NCBI RefSeq assembly: GCF_003576645.1
Contig: NC_044922.1
Location: 19,165,189-19,229,188 of the forward strand
Direction of reading: 5' to 3'
Length of the DNA stretch: 64,000 nucleotides
Source: Ipomoea triloba
Taxonomy: Eukaryota; Streptophyta; Magnoliopsida; Solanales; Convolvulaceae
How positions within the stretch are numbered: the first letter of the stretch is position 1; the number at the start of each line of letters is the position of its first letter. This document shows, piece by piece, positions 24,036-36,590 of this stretch. The notes beneath the pieces were generated by a model. The model ran no database searches, had not been told where the DNA came from, and saw only the letters and a program-made list of their open reading frames with translations. Both the position numbers and the translations under genes were made by a program.

Positions 24036-24681
24036 CAGTAGTTATGCCGTGGACCCAGGTCCACCTTGCAAGGTGGACCTGTGTCTAATACGACGTCGTT
24101 TCACAATTTTTTTTTTAAAAAAAAGAAAAATAACTGCGTTAACGGCTCCTCATCGCAACAGAACACAAACTCTACATTCACAGACCCTATACTCCACATT
24201 CATACATTACAGGGCTATATGTTTAGTAACTATATTACCACCGTTATGCATTCACACATTCAAAAAACACTATATTCACTAGTCCTATACTCCATATTCA
24301 CAACTTGGGAACTCCACATTCACACATTACAGGGCTACAAGTTGCTAGAACTCTGTTAACTCTACTACAGATTCACACACTCATAACTCTACATTCACAA
24401 ATTCTATACTCCATATTCACAACTTGAAACCTCCACATTAACACATTTCAAGGCTGCTAGAACTCTGTTAACTCAACTACAGATTCACACATTCATAACT
24501 CTACATTCACAAATTCTACACTCCATATTTTCAATTTGAAACCTCCACATTCACACATTTCAGGGCTATATGTTTAGTAATTTTTTTTTTCGAAAATAAA
24601 ATTATAGTGAAACGGCGTCGTATTGGACCTTGGTCCACCTTGACCTTGCAAGGTGGACCTGGGTCCACTGCATAATTTGCG
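24036..24681. mobile_element. Mutator-type MITE (646 bp)
   Basis: Flanked by the 9-bp target duplication GGAAACCAC (24027-24035 and 24682-24690). The ends are inverted: TTATGCCGTGGACCCAGG on the left and CCTGGGTCCACTGCATAA on the right, each followed by a GGTCCACCTTGCAAGGTGGA palindrome. The interior is a tandem array of ACATTCACACATT phrases. Nine-base duplications are the hallmark of Mutator-like elements. There is no transposase. Confidence 0.8.
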
Positions 24682-24866
24682 GGAAACCACAACTTAATGT
24701 CTTGTCTTCACCGATTACAATTTTATGGGCGCAGCCCACACATGAGAGGTTTTGCGACTTAAACTTAAGAACCTGGCTTAAACTCAAATAAAATAAAGAT
24801 TTGATTATATTGGTAACACTCAAAGATTTAATTTGTTTGTGCACATGATAACTTTGTATATTAATA

Positions 24867-26400
24867 CTAGTTTTATACGCGCATTGCGCGAATGAGTTAA
24901 TGCCAAATGTTTATATTTAAATAAATATTGGAAAGTATATCAATGCAAGATTATATAGGATAAGTTTATACAAGGATAATTGAATGTCGAATTTTTTTAT
25001 TTAAATATCTAACTCAAAGTATTTGAATCCAAGATAATATAGAAAATTCATTTTACTTATTACTAAAATAAATGTTTGCAACCTTGTAAAATCGATAGTC
25101 TAAAAATGATTGTCTAAATAAATACTACTTTTAATTTGAATTTTTCTAAGTGTTCTTAATTCTCTTTTGAGTAACATTGTCATTGTCTTCATCTTTACTA
25201 TTTGTTCTCTTCCTTTTTGTTGATAGTGTGTTATTTGCAATTCGGATATTGTTGGTAACATAGATGACAATGTCATGCAATGAGATTATGATATAAAAGC
25301 TATGGACTTTCCTTTAGGTGTTTTGCTTGGGGTTCATTTGGTTCAACCATTATTGTTGAATGAGTTATTGTGGATAAAGAAATCCCTAGTTTAAGAAAAA
25401 AGATTAAATTAATTACTAAAAATTTGAAAATTTAAAATATTATGTATTCCAAAGATATTAAAAGCTGGTTTCTCGCTTCAATTTGCTGGGTAATAGGTTA
25501 TGTGAGTACTTTCATTGTCAACAAATCCCCCAAGTAGTTAATATAATTGGTTTCAAACTATTCTTTTTTATTTTTTTCATGGTATTAAAGAAATACATAT
25601 GTATCATTTTTTGGTGTAACTACTAATTTATTTAATTCAATAAGAATAAAATAGAGTGATTCCGCTTCAATTTGTTGGGTTATTATTTAAGTACTCTCTT
25701 TGTCAACCAATCCCAAGTAGTTAATATAATTAGATTCAAATTATTTTAAATTTTTTTTCATAGTAGTAATAAAATACTTGGTAAATAAATATATAACATT
25801 ATTTTGTACTATAACTTTGATATTTAATTACAAGATATTGTAAAAATATGGACAATGTAATGAATATCAATTGATAAATTTGAATGTAAATAATCTTTGC
25901 ATGAGAGAAAATAAAGAAAATATATAACTAATGAAATTATTTCTCTTATTTAATTTAATTTTTTTATAATGAATAATTTTTCAAATAAAGGTATTGTAGA
26001 CACATAATTCTAAATTAAATAAATATATATGTATCATTTTTTGTTGTAGCTACTAATTTATTTAATTTAATAAGAGTAAAATAGAGTGAGAAACTTAATT
26101 ATGTCAAATTTGATTGAGATGAGGTTCGAACCTAAGACCTTTCTTATAGAAATTAATGGGTAAGTTAAAAGTTAACGGAATATTAACGGAGTAGAGAATA
26201 TTTAACGGAAAACTTAACGGATAATCATAAAAGTAAGGTTAAATTAGATAATCTCTATTAATAATATTAATCTGAATTATCTTAACCATCTATTTGATTA
26301 AATAATTTATCTGAACCATCCATTTGATTAAATAATTTGACTGCCATTTTTTCTACCCATTTTAGGCCTAACTCTCTTTGGCTCTTATTAGTATAGTAGA
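24867..26400 (-). mobile_element. Helitron 2 (1534 bp), non-autonomous
   Basis: Read on the minus strand it starts A|TCTACTATACTAATAAGAG (26400) and ends with the hairpin CGCGCAATGCGCG then TATAAAACTAG|T (24867). No helicase or captured gene is recognised. Its two ends are close relatives of those of Helitron 3 in FBX-D intron 1 (33123-33126/33666 onward, and 40400-41185), showing shared ancestry. Confidence 0.75.
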
Positions 26401-26615
26401 TAACAGTGTGGTTGGCTATTAATTACTGAGAACTGTTCTTATTACATTTAAGATTAAATCCTGCCCGCATGGACAGTTCAGTTAGTCACAAAGGTGAAGA
26501 GCAAATGTCACATGATTTACATTCTCCCAGTCGTTTTGTCGGACCGGTTGGGTATTCAACTTTTTGGAAAAAACAACAAGATTAAATCCTTGAGTGAATC
26601 CAGAGTCAAAATTAA

Positions 26616-26914
26616 GGGTGTGTTTGGTTGACGGGTTTTGGTATAAGGTATGAGTATCAAAGTGATTGTTATTGTTTGGTTGACAGGTTTTTAGAATACT
26701 ACTATGGGTTTGGAGTACCCCATTAATTGAAAACCATACCTTTATTAAAGAAGGTTTTCATTTCCCTTCCTCCTTTCTTCCCCAACTATTAATAATCATT
26801 CTCATTCCACCCTACTACCAAACATGCAAAATACTTTCACCAAAACTCATTACCCTTACAAAGTATTTGATACTGATACCGATTCCAATTCCTATGTGCG
26901 AACCAAACACACCC
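26616..26914. mobile_element. Tourist-like MITE (299 bp)
   Basis: Terminal inverted repeats GGGTGTGTTTGGTT...AACCAAACACACCC with the 3-bp target duplication TAA (26613-26615 and 26915-26917). Both are diagnostic of PIF/Harbinger-derived MITEs. It sits about 180 bp upstream of the FBX-D start codon. Confidence 0.88.
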
Positions 26915-28197
26915 TAAATACGGTTTGAGAAAGAAGTATTTGTTGTATAGGTTTTCATATTCCAAAGGGAGTGGGTGCGCCTCCAAGTGCTATCTGGGAA
27001 TCTCAATTGTCTCATGGTATTAAGTTCTCTAATCTCTATGTATATATAGTCTCTTGGTATTGAGTAGTATATTACTGTTTTTTTTTTTTATCCAATGGCT
27101 ACTTTTCCTCGAAGCAAAACCAGAAAAAGGGATTTAATAAGTGAACTGCCAGCAGATGTTAAGGAAAGGATTTTGGAGTTGTTGTCCACCGAAGATGCTG
27201 CCAGAATTGCTTTGTTCTCAACTCACTAGAACCATGTTTGGTTGCGACATGGGCGACTTGTGTTTGATACTAACTTCTTCCAATGCGTTTCATCAAAGGG
27301 CAAAGCTTATAAAGTCATAGCTCTGGTGAACATAATAAATAATATTCTCTTGCTCCGTGATGGACCAATTAAGAAATTTGCTCTACACATTAATGCAATG
27401 GATCCTAAGCTGCAGCAGTCTGATTTAGATCGGTGGTGTCGTTTTCTATCAAGAAATGGTGTGCAAGAACTTAACTTATCTGTTTGGAGCGGCGAATATA
27501 AGCTTCCATCTTGTATAGTCTCATGTTGGACAATTAAGCAACTCATACTTTATGGGGGAAAATTGTAATTTATGCCCCTCCATAATATGCCAATTATCAA
27601 TGTCACTCTTGAATTATTAGTGATGTAAATATTGCCCTTCAATTTTTAAAAATGGTACATATATTGCCCCTCCCGTGGTGTAAATATTGCCCCTTCTGTC
27701 AGTATGGGAGGGCAATATATGTACCGTTTTTTAAAATTGAGGGGCAATATATACACCACTAATAATTAGTACGGGAGGGCAATATATGTACTGTTTTTGA
27801 AAATTGAGCAGCAACATTTACACCACTAATAATTCAGGGGTAGCTGTTAGCATTGAAAATTTAAATAATATTATTGGATCGTGACTGATAATTCATTATT
27901 AAATTAATTGCTTTAATTAATTAAATTGGGCTAATATTTATTTAATTGGGTTGATTAAATGACCTAATAAATAATTGGTTGGCCTAATTAATTAATTTAA
28001 AGTAATTGTTGCTGAACTGTTGGCCCAAATTCAAGGAATATATTTAATTGAGTTGGACCAGACTATCAATTGGGCTGCTCAAATTGACGGGCTTGGACTT
28101 GGTTTGGCCCATCAAAGTACATGTGGTTCACATAATTTATGGAAAGATGTGGGTATTATAAAATGAGTTCAAAATTATAAAATCATGAACTGGACAT

Positions 28198-28869
28198 CAC
28201 TAGTACAAAGTTGACAAAAAAAATTATACTATTAGCATCTGTTTTTCAGAAAAGTGATTTCAATAAACGCGCGGTGGCGTTTATGTAATTTTGTAAACAA
28301 GAGTTAGCATCTGTTCCACGAAATAACAGATACTAAATAGTGACATCTTGAAAATTCGGGCCCTTTCGGTAACTGTTCCAAAGAGAACAATAAGAGAACA
28401 GTTGACTATTATGCCCTAAAAAAAAAAACTTTATTTGGCACAACAAAAAAAATAGAACACACCAAAATATTTCTTCACACCAATTTTATTTGGCACAGCG
28501 CAGCCAACCCAAACCCTAGCTTAGCTCTTCACAACCAAACACCATTGGCGAGATCTGTGGCGGTGACGGGCTTTGGTAGCAGCGATTACGAGCTGGGAGG
28601 GCAGAGCAGCTACTACGACAGCGTGAACCTTGGTGACCGGAGTGAGTAGCTTCGACTTGTGTCAGCTTGAGCAGCGGTGCGGCGGTGATGACGGAGTGCG
28701 AAGAAGAACGGCGGCGGCGATGTCTCCAGCTGACGGCGAAGAAAAAGGAAGCCGGCGACGTCTCCAACTGACGGCGAAGAAGAAGGTCCGGCGGCTTCAT
28801 CTCCAGCTGAGGGCGAAGAAGAAAGGCGACATTTGGCGGCGACTTTTCTTGCGTGCTGAGTTGAGGTAC

Positions 28870-28923
<54 letters not shown>

Positions 28924-31643
28924 GTTTGATAATACGTATATCAGAATGTTTTTTTTTTTTTTTTTTCTGTAGGCTTTTAGATCTGGTGTAGTGGTGTTGT
29001 TGGCTTATGTACTTGCAGCTCCACTGATACAGAAGCTAGAACTATGAAAATAAGGGTCAATGCCTTGATCATTTTGTGCCCAAGTATGACACTCTCTATT
29101 GCAACACTTTTATATCTGATTAGATTTGGATTTTGTGTTTACTTAATTGATTATCTGCATTTTCTTGCTGATGATGTTTTTGAGATCTGGATTAAAAACA
29201 TCTCTCATTGTTGATGATGGTTATGAGATAAATATGCAGGTATTATTACTTTTTTCACAATTAATTTGTGTCCTTTGATTTATTAGTTTTTATGTAGAAG
29301 GATTCTAGGTTTTGTAAGCCTGTATTTTGTTTACTACTTGGTCATTTAGCTGTTAAATTCTAGACACCATTGCATCTCATTTAGGTGTTAAAATTTCCAG
29401 CTATGTATCTCTCTCGAAATGCAAAAGTATCTCATCTTTATTCTGTGTTGATTAAGGTATATGTTTACTGATGCCTCTGCATATTTGCTGATGCTATTAC
29501 TCATCAGGCTCTTGTTTTATAGAACTTTGAATATCTAAAACTCCTTACCTGATATTCTGCTGTCACAATATGGTGCTATGCTGTTCTTTGTATTACTTGC
29601 CTGGCCTGCAGTTTATGTAAAATCAATTCAATCATTTGATTTACCAAATATGTATCTGTGTAGGTCCATTAACATTCTATACAAAATGTGTATCCTGCAG
29701 ACTATTTCAGCACGTGTTTGTGATCCTAGTTCTTCCAATCTCATTGGTATTCCTCTCATCTAAACAAAAGAGTAGCTAATTGAAGAATTTACACCAAGGA
29801 AAGAAGATAAAAAAATTCTACATCCTTAGAGTCATTTCTTATAAGTTGATTATTTTAGCAAGTAAGATACTTAGTTCTGTACCATAGAACCTTTTTATTT
29901 CATACTTTCAGTACAATGCCTACTTTATTTTATTTTTTCATTTATTTCTTTCAGATTAGTAATGAGATGATAAGCTTGGATGGTCTACTTGATGCTTTAG
30001 TTGATCTTTGCTGGATTAAAAATGTGAGTTTTAACCTGATCACTCATGCACTGTTTCTCTTATTTATTTTTGTTGCATTTTATGTCTTAGTTGTGAATCC
30101 ATACTAATTTTTTCCCAGGCCGCAGAGGCATTTTTAAATGGAAATAATGATCAATCTCTTCAAATGTTGAATTTTCGGTTCCTATTTCTATTGCTTGTTT
30201 ACTTAAATTTAGGGTCCATGTGGTTTCTTTTTGTTGGGTTCAAATTCCATCGTCTGTCTTTATTACATATTTGAAGTTGATCATGGATAGTTGAGGGGTA
30301 GAGACTGTAGAATACACCACTTGTTTATTTTTGTGTTGTGTGTGTTGTTTTTATTTATTTTTATTTTTTAATTTCATTAACTGCCTAACTGGTGCACATG
30401 AAGAATCTGTCAACTTTTCAATGATGGGTTAGAACTTGGACATACATAGCACAGATTCTATATGCATGTATATGTATGTATAAAAGTCAGATTCTGAATA
30501 TTTCGACTTGGATTCAGCATTAGAAGTCATTTTTATAAGAATTTTTCAGAGGTAGTGTTAAATATTGAAGAGTTGTGTTACATTGTCTTAATATGTTCAG
30601 TCCATATAAAGAAGATCCTAAGCATTGTGTTACACTATTTTACTCCTATTTGTGGATTCAATTCCTTTTTATGCAACTCACTACCAGAGATTAATACAAG
30701 GCAGCATGGTTATAATACTAGGGGCATAGTTAGAATTTGGTGTTATTTAGTTTCTGCTATGGTTCCTTTCTTTATACACACACGTGCACTGACAGATCTA
30801 AGTGCTTTAGTTTATATATACACACAACATAATTAATGGACTTTTGTTGGTAGTGTATCTGTTGAGGTGTAGAAGAACTAAATGAGAGAATTAATTTGTC
30901 GTTTAAAATTTGTCAAAAATGAGCTCTTTGTTCTTATTATTTTGACGGAGTGAAAGTTTTTTTTTTCTTAAATTAATAATTGCAGTAGACCATTAACAGT
31001 TTGAAGAATGGATTATGATTCTACAGCTTTTGCTTCAATTTCTGTATCCAATTTTAAATACAGTTCATCTCATAAGCACTGGTGGAGAAAGTGAGAAACA
31101 CTTCAAGTTTGCTAACAGAAATCGCAAGTAAATATCTAAATATGCTTCTTCATCTCTAAATTGTTATAGTAGGTAGTACAATAGACTATGGTGTTAAGAA
31201 GCTTTGTGAGAACAACAATGTTGGGAATTTTAAGTATTGTGGATATTGTGTAGTATTTTGAATATTATTATATTATTGATGGATGGTTATTGACGATTAT
31301 TAGTTAATTTAATTATAATATATTATTATTGAATTGATTACTGTAGATAATTAAACTAGATTATATATCTTGAATATCGTTACAAGAAAATGTAGCAGAC
31401 TAGCAGGTAGATCATCTAAAAAAAAGTCTTGATAAAAAAAAAAATGATTAGGCGTCAAAATTATTTTTAAACTACAGGCGTCTGTTGTTGAAAAGGAACA
31501 GACGCCTATAGTCCACATTAGGCAACTGTGAACAACAGACGCCTAAAGTCTATACTATTAGCGTCTAGTTCATATGCACCTGATGTAAAAGAGACGCCTT
31601 TTGTACTTTGCAACAGACGCGAATGACCTATTTTGTACTAGTG
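28198..31643. mobile_element. CACTA transposon (3446 bp) nested in the solo LTR
   Basis: Perfect 12-bp ends CACTAGTACAAA / TTTGTACTAGTG with the 3-bp target duplication CAT (28195-28197 and 31644-31646). Subterminal repeats of AGCATCTGTT on the left and AACAGACGCC / GGCGTCT on the right. No transposase is recognised. The interior has a GC-rich leader-like block (28500-28860), then AT-rich intron-like DNA with short exon-like pieces, e.g. 29955-30021 (EMISLDGLLDALVDLCWIKN) before GTGAG and 30120-30180 after CAG. This suggests a captured host gene that I cannot name. Confidence 0.88.
28719..28830 (+). repeat. Short tandem repeat in captured leader
   Basis: Three diverged units of CTCCAGCTGACGGCGAAGAA spaced about 36-48 bases apart. 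In one frame they encode repeats of a charged AKKK-type stretch. It lies in the GC-rich part of the nested CACTA element and is followed by (TA)n at 28872-28919. Confidence 0.7.
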
Positions 31644-31795
31644 CATGATGATGTCCAGGTACTTGTTAAATTCAAAGGATGGGATTTGTTAGATTTTCTC
31701 TACTCCCCCACCACTATAAATAGTGGCTTCACTTTAAAGATTAAAGGCATTGAAGATTAGAAGACTTTGAAGCTCTGAAGATCTGCATCTCACCG

Positions 31796-32450
31796 GGAGG
31801 AGCACGCCTGCAATTTATTTGCACGAAGGACTCGCTTGCAATTTATTTGTACTGAGGACCTGCAATTATTTGCACCGGGAGGATACGCTTGCAATTTATT
31901 TGCACCGGGGGGACTCACTTGCAATTTATTTGCACGAAGGACTCGCTTGCAATTTATTTGCATCGAGCACTTGTAATTATTTGCACTGGGCGCACGCCTG
32001 CAGTATATCTGCACTGAGAAGCACGCCGTTTGAGTACCAAACTCGGCATACGTCCAACTCGGCATAAGTCCAGTTCAACATACTTTGAACTCCGCATACG
32101 TCTAACTCGGCATAAGTCCAGTTCAACATACTTTGAACTTGGCATACGTCCAACTCTACCCCTAAGTCCAGTTCAACATACTTTGAACTCGGCATACTTC
32201 CAGTTCAGCATACTCTGAACTTTGCGCAACTCGGCATAAGTCCAGTTCAGCATACTCTGAACTCGGCCTACTTCCAGTTCGGCATACCCCGAACTCAGCA
32301 TAGCTCGGCATAACTCGGCACGCCTCCAGTTCGGCATACTCCGAACTCGACACAACAAGACATACTTCCAGTTCAGCATTCTCTGAACTCGGCACACTTC
32401 CAATTCGGCATATTCCGAATTCGGCACACTTCCGATCGGCATACTTCTAG
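31796..32450. repeat. Two minisatellites in the nested solo LTR
   Basis: The first (31796-32010) has eight or so units on GCAATTTATTTGCAC with a GGGAGGA/GGACTCGCTT spacer. The second (32030-32450) has about ten units of 20-50 bases on AGTTCGGCATACTCCGAACTC, each an imperfect palindrome. Long open frames here on both strands are by-products of the repeat. Confidence 0.85.
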
Positions 32451-32784
32451 TAGAGAATCAGATGACTTTTATACAGAGATTGTACTCCTTTCGTTTGATA
32501 CATACTACTTATTGTAACCGATATACTTTGAATTTTGAATATATACAAATTCAAGTTTTTCGAGTTTACAGTAGCATTGATAATTGGTATATTATGGAGA
32601 GGCATAAATTACAATTTTCCATAATTTTTCATTCTTGATTTGCCCATAAATGCTCGTCGTATATTTCTTGGCGTCACTTCATTAGTTTAATGGTGTTGAA
32701 TTTGCTGGTGATAATGTAAATGGAATTGTGTGCAGTATTCTTAATCTTGAGAAGCTGACTTTCCATTTGTGTAATGGGTTGAGC

Positions 32785-32880
32785 GGTTTTTTTTTTTTTG
32801 GTAAAGGTGAATCGTCGCTTGTGGGAATCGAACGCGGGTTCTTCCGAAATTTTTCTCCACAAAGAGAGCTCACTTGCCAG
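32785..32880 (-). mobile_element. Possible tRNA-derived SINE in FBX-D exon 1
   Basis: On the minus strand, TGGCAAGTGAGCTC is box-A-like, GCGTTCGATTCCC is box-B-like, and the element ends in a poly-A run (poly-T on plus at 32788-32800). Flanks GTTGAGCGG and GTTGATAGG look like a diverged target duplication. It interrupts the LRR coding sequence. Confidence 0.5.
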
Positions 32881-33075
32881 TTGATAGGTTCGGTAATTTT
32901 GAGATCATTGCTCCAAATCTTAAAAGATTGACTGTTATCCTAGAAGATACCTATGAGGTTAGATTAAAATGGTTTCGGCTGCACCTGGAAGCAATTATTA
33001 CTCTTTGCATGTATCGCGAGTTTTTAAAGGTGAGAATCTCTATTGTTGTATTCTCTTTGTTAATGTATTGCAAAT

Positions 33076-33077
<2 letters not shown>

Positions 33078-33122
<45 letters not shown>
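33078..33122. repeat. (TA)n microsatellite in FBX-D intron 1
   Basis: Simple TA repeat immediately before the CTAG end of Helitron 3. TA-rich DNA is a preferred Helitron target. Confidence 0.9.
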
Positions 33123-33123
<1 letters not shown>

Positions 33124-33136
33124 TAGTTTTTCACAC

Positions 33137-33655
33137 GAGTTAATTCCAGCAATGGTCCTCCGACTATGTTGATTTTCCAAAATTAGTCCCCGACTTTTAA
33201 TTTGGACAATTTCGGTCCCTTGACTTTCAAATTCTTTCCACTGTTGGTCCTTTCGTCAAATTTTGGTTAAGTAGAGGTCAAATGAAGGGGTAAAATTGTC
33301 CGTTCACATGTTTAGTGTATTATTACTAGTATTTCTCCTGTCCTATACGCTGTATATATGAATATAATCTCAGTTGAAGTCTCAATCGAAGCCATAATCT
33401 CAGTCGAAATCTCTTCGACTGAGATTATATTCATATATATAGTGTATAAGACAGGAGAAATACGAGTACTAATACACTATACAGGTGAACGGACAATTTT
33501 ACCCATTCATTTGACCTCTACTTAACCAAAATTTGACGAAAGGACCAACATTGGAAAGAATTTGAAAGTCAAGGGACCTAAATTGTCCAAATTAAAAGTC
33601 GAGGACTAATTTTGGAAAATCAACATAGTCGGAGGACCATTGTTGGAATTAACTC
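33137..33655. mobile_element. Foldback MITE (519 bp) with ~240-bp arms
   Basis: GAGTTAATTCCAGCAATGG at the left returns inverted as CCATTGTTGGAATTAACTC at the right, and the two arms are complementary almost throughout. It is flanked by the 10-bp duplication TTTTTCACAC (33127-33136 and 33656-33665), fitting a Mutator-type foldback element. It is nested in the 3' hairpin region of Helitron 3. Confidence 0.85.
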
Positions 33656-34469
33656 TTTTTCACACGCACTGCACGAATGAGATAATGCCCAATGTTTATT
33701 TTAAATAAAGTATTTCAAAGTATATCAATGCAAGATTATATAGAAGATGTTCATGCATATGTAATTGAATGTTGAATTTGTTTATTTAAATCGGTAATTC
33801 AAAGTTTATGAATGCAAGATAATATATGAGATTGATTATAATTGTCACTAAAATAAATGTTTACAATTTTCTAAAAATGTCAATTTAAATACTTAGTTTA
33901 AAAATGATAGTATAAATAAATACTACTTTTTCATTTGAATTTTTCAAAGTCTTTTTAATTCTCTTTCGGGTAGCATTGTCATTGGCTTTATCTTCAGTAC
34001 TTGTTTTTTAAAAATTTATTTATTGGTATTTGATAATGTGTCATGTGCAATTGAGTTATTGTTGTAGTATAGAGGACATCGTCATGCAATGAGATTATGA
34101 TGTTGGAAGTTGTGGATTTGTCTCGTTGTGTTTATATATATGACTGAGATTTTAATTGTACTATGAACTCTTGATCTTGTAAGTGCCTATTGATATTTGG
34201 CAGTGATACTTTTTTCCCGTATATGTTTCCCGTGTCGTACATTCTTATGCGAAAGTATTGAACAAAATATTAATATTTATTATATTTGTAGAAAATTAAT
34301 GAGAAGTACATTTTGTTCTAGTTTCATAACTTGTTTACTTGATAGTAACAACAATAACTTTGCAAGTAGTCCGAATACTAATACTGTAATATATCTAGTT
34401 TCATCTACAGTTTGTATATCTATTTTGCACATGTTTATTTTGAAGTTTATATTTTTGGAATTAGTATGA

Positions 34470-34850
34470 ATGAGTGTTGTTAACACTGAAATTTTATTAA
34501 ATATATTTATTTTTGAATATTTAGTATATTTGAATAAATTTTGGATAATATTGATATTATCTAATTTGTTAATTAGATAATATCAAAAGAGTTTGAACCT
34601 ATCAAAACTCTTTATCCTACAGCTATAAATAGGACCTTTTACTTCTATGTATTCATCCTAGGAAAAATCATAGAAATAGATTTGAAGCTTATTTAGAGAA
34701 TTAGAGATCATGATCATGAAAAGCCACATGATCCTAAATGTAAAAGTTCCTCCTTAAAAATCATGGCTAGTGTACAAGCTCTACTCTTGTAGGAACAAAC
34801 ACACTCCAAATAAATCATATAATTGGGATCCAACAATTATACACAATTTC
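34470..34850 (+). mobile_element. LTR-like fragment
   Basis: Starts near TGTTAACACTG, has TATA-like GCTATAAATAGGACC at 34620, and ends near GGGATCCAACA, as in copia LTRs. No target duplication or primer site was found, so boundaries are tentative. Confidence 0.35.
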
Positions 34851-35784
34851 GCAACAAACCCTAGAACACCCAAATGCTCCCCTTTATGAAATACAACTCA
34901 TATATAGACATCAATAGCAAGAAATCAAACAAAAAAATCGTAGTCCCGAAAAACTTAGCTACTCATAATATAATAATAAATACAAAATATTAAAGAAGTC
35001 ATTGAAAGCATAAATGGAAAGCAAAGAAATAGACGAGTATAAGAAGAAATTCTCTATTGAAGCTTGTAAATTCAATATTTGCAATGTTCTTGAGCTTGGA
35101 AATGGATTGAAACAAGTAATCTACTCTATTATAAGCTATATTAAAACTAAACCTAACTAGGAAATAAGTTGTGTTCTTGAATGGAAAGAATTCCCCTTTT
35201 CAAGATGCCAAAAGTCCACTAAAAAAATTGCAGACGCTGGCCACGGGTGCAGCAGAAGCCATAGCCGAACTTGTGGCCAGCAAAATGGACACATTGGGTT
35301 GTGGCCACGTGCCCACCAGGCTTAATGCTAATGCATGTAAAAAAAATATCGTGTTCTATTTAATTTTTCCTCTCAAATATTCATATTTTATAATCGAATT
35401 GGTTATATTGACATGCTGATTAACTATCCCGTAGTTATAAAACTAATCAGGGGTATATATGGCCTTTAGCTTACTTTCTATGCAAATTAAATGTCACTGG
35501 ATTTTGAAGCATTATATGGTTCGTAATTTTCATTTTATGCTAGCATACCTATTTAATTTCTTCAATTTTGTGTTAGTTCAACACATGCCTACCCTCAACC
35601 ATTATACAACATTTTCATACCTTTACCCGGAAATGGAGTAATACATAACTCTTGTGCATGTCGGTTGAAAGAATATTGCTATCTATAACCAGCTAAGTTT
35701 GATTATCTTTGATACTATTATGTATGTGAACAAGTAAAATAAACTTTCATACATATTTGAGGTCTGGCTAATTAATGGCATTGC

Positions 35785-36370
35785 CATACAGGTTTCTGCA
35801 GCAGTTGGGTTTAATGCCAAAGTTCTATCTTGTTTGGAGTGCTTAGAAGCTTCTCCTTTGGATGAGGTGCATATGAACTTTTATTATGTATTTTAAACTT
35901 GTTTATTCCATCATATGACTCAACATCAATAATTGACCATCTTTTTTTACAGCATTATTATTTATTATATTTCTGCTTGATACAGCAAGTAGTCTCTGGT
36001 AGGTATTATGACTACAAGATATAATAAGTAGGTTAAGATTTAATACCTAAACATACTCTGAGTCCAGCTTCTCTTTCCCTCTCTCTTTGTGGGTACTAAA
36101 TATTCAACAACTAATTTAATTCAGAAATCTGCATTGAGCTTAAATGGAAGACTAAAATACTTTCAAACAAACAATGTTGATTCTAGCAAGCTATTGAAAT
36201 CTGTCATGAACATTATTCTGGAGAAAGTTACAATGACACATTGTATGCCTGGATTGATAATAACGGTGAGGTTATTGCATATGCTTTCCAAGAAGAAGTG
36301 TCAAGAGTTGTCAGTTATAGAAGCTGCTGAGCCTTCACATACGTTGAGAATTTATGAAGTATTTTTGTGA
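35785..36370 (+). other. Exon-like pieces of an unidentified gene
   Basis: Within Helitron 3, 35791-35870 reads GFNAKVLSCLECLEASPLDE after an acceptor-like ACAG and before GTGC. Bases 36190-36300 read GESYNDTLYAWIDNNGEVI in one frame before a stop. These look like captured exons, but I recognise no family. Confidence 0.35.
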
Positions 36371-36439
36371 TTATGAACTTTGAAAATTTTGTAATTATGT
36401 ATTTAACTATTTATGTTTGGAACTTTGTATGATTTCATC

Positions 36440-36590
36440 CAAAAAAAAACGGGGCGGAGAGTCCCTGTCCCCAAAAAATCCCCGCGGGAACGGGGATGTG
36501 AATAATTCTGCATCCCAAATCTGAGAACGGGGCGGGGACGGGGAATGGAGATTCAATTCGGGGACGGGGACCGGGATCTTTGGGTGTGTA
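36440..36590. repeat. GGGGACGGGG-rich repeat
   Basis: GC-rich block with repeated CGGGGACGGGGA phrases and inverted CCCCGCGGG, unlike its AT-rich surroundings. It may be a small MITE; no boundaries are clear. Confidence 0.45.

Larger units (their letters stand above)
27845..32570. mobile_element. Solo LTR (~1.28 kb) nested in the MITE, itself split by CACTA
   Basis: Begins TGTTAGCATTG and ends GAGTTTACA, with the 5-bp target duplication GTAGC (27840-27844 and 32571-32575). Without the CACTA element at 28198-31643 it is about 1280 bp. A TATA-like CTATAAATAGTGG at 31712 is a plausible LTR promoter. It contains two minisatellites (31796-32010 and 32030-32450). No internal retroelement genes remain. 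Confidence 0.78.
27553..32621. mobile_element. MITE split by nested insertions in FBX-D exon 1
   Basis: The terminal inverted repeat GGAAAATTGTAATTTATGCC at the left reappears inverted at the right (GGCATAAATTACAATTTTCC), with TA on each outer side. Its own sequence is 27553-27844 plus 32571-32621, about 340 bp. The rest is a nested solo LTR. An unsplit relative of about 260 bp lies at 41198-41456. The TA flanks suggest a mariner-like MITE, but this is uncertain. Confidence 0.75.

Noticed and set aside
28630..28929. 99-codon plus-strand frame rich in Arg/Lys
   Set aside because: Formed by a short tandem repeat and running into (TA)n. It may overlap a captured leader exon but is not a gene by itself.
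31790..32442. Overlapping open frames of 60-90 codons on both strands (SSKYVELDL / NWTYAELDV repeats)
   Set aside because: They are translations of the palindromic minisatellite in a solo LTR, open in several frames at once. No start context or domain.
34476..34850. Full solo LTR call
   Set aside because: TG..CA and a TATA-like box are present, but no matching 5-bp duplication was found, so only an LTR-like fragment is reported.
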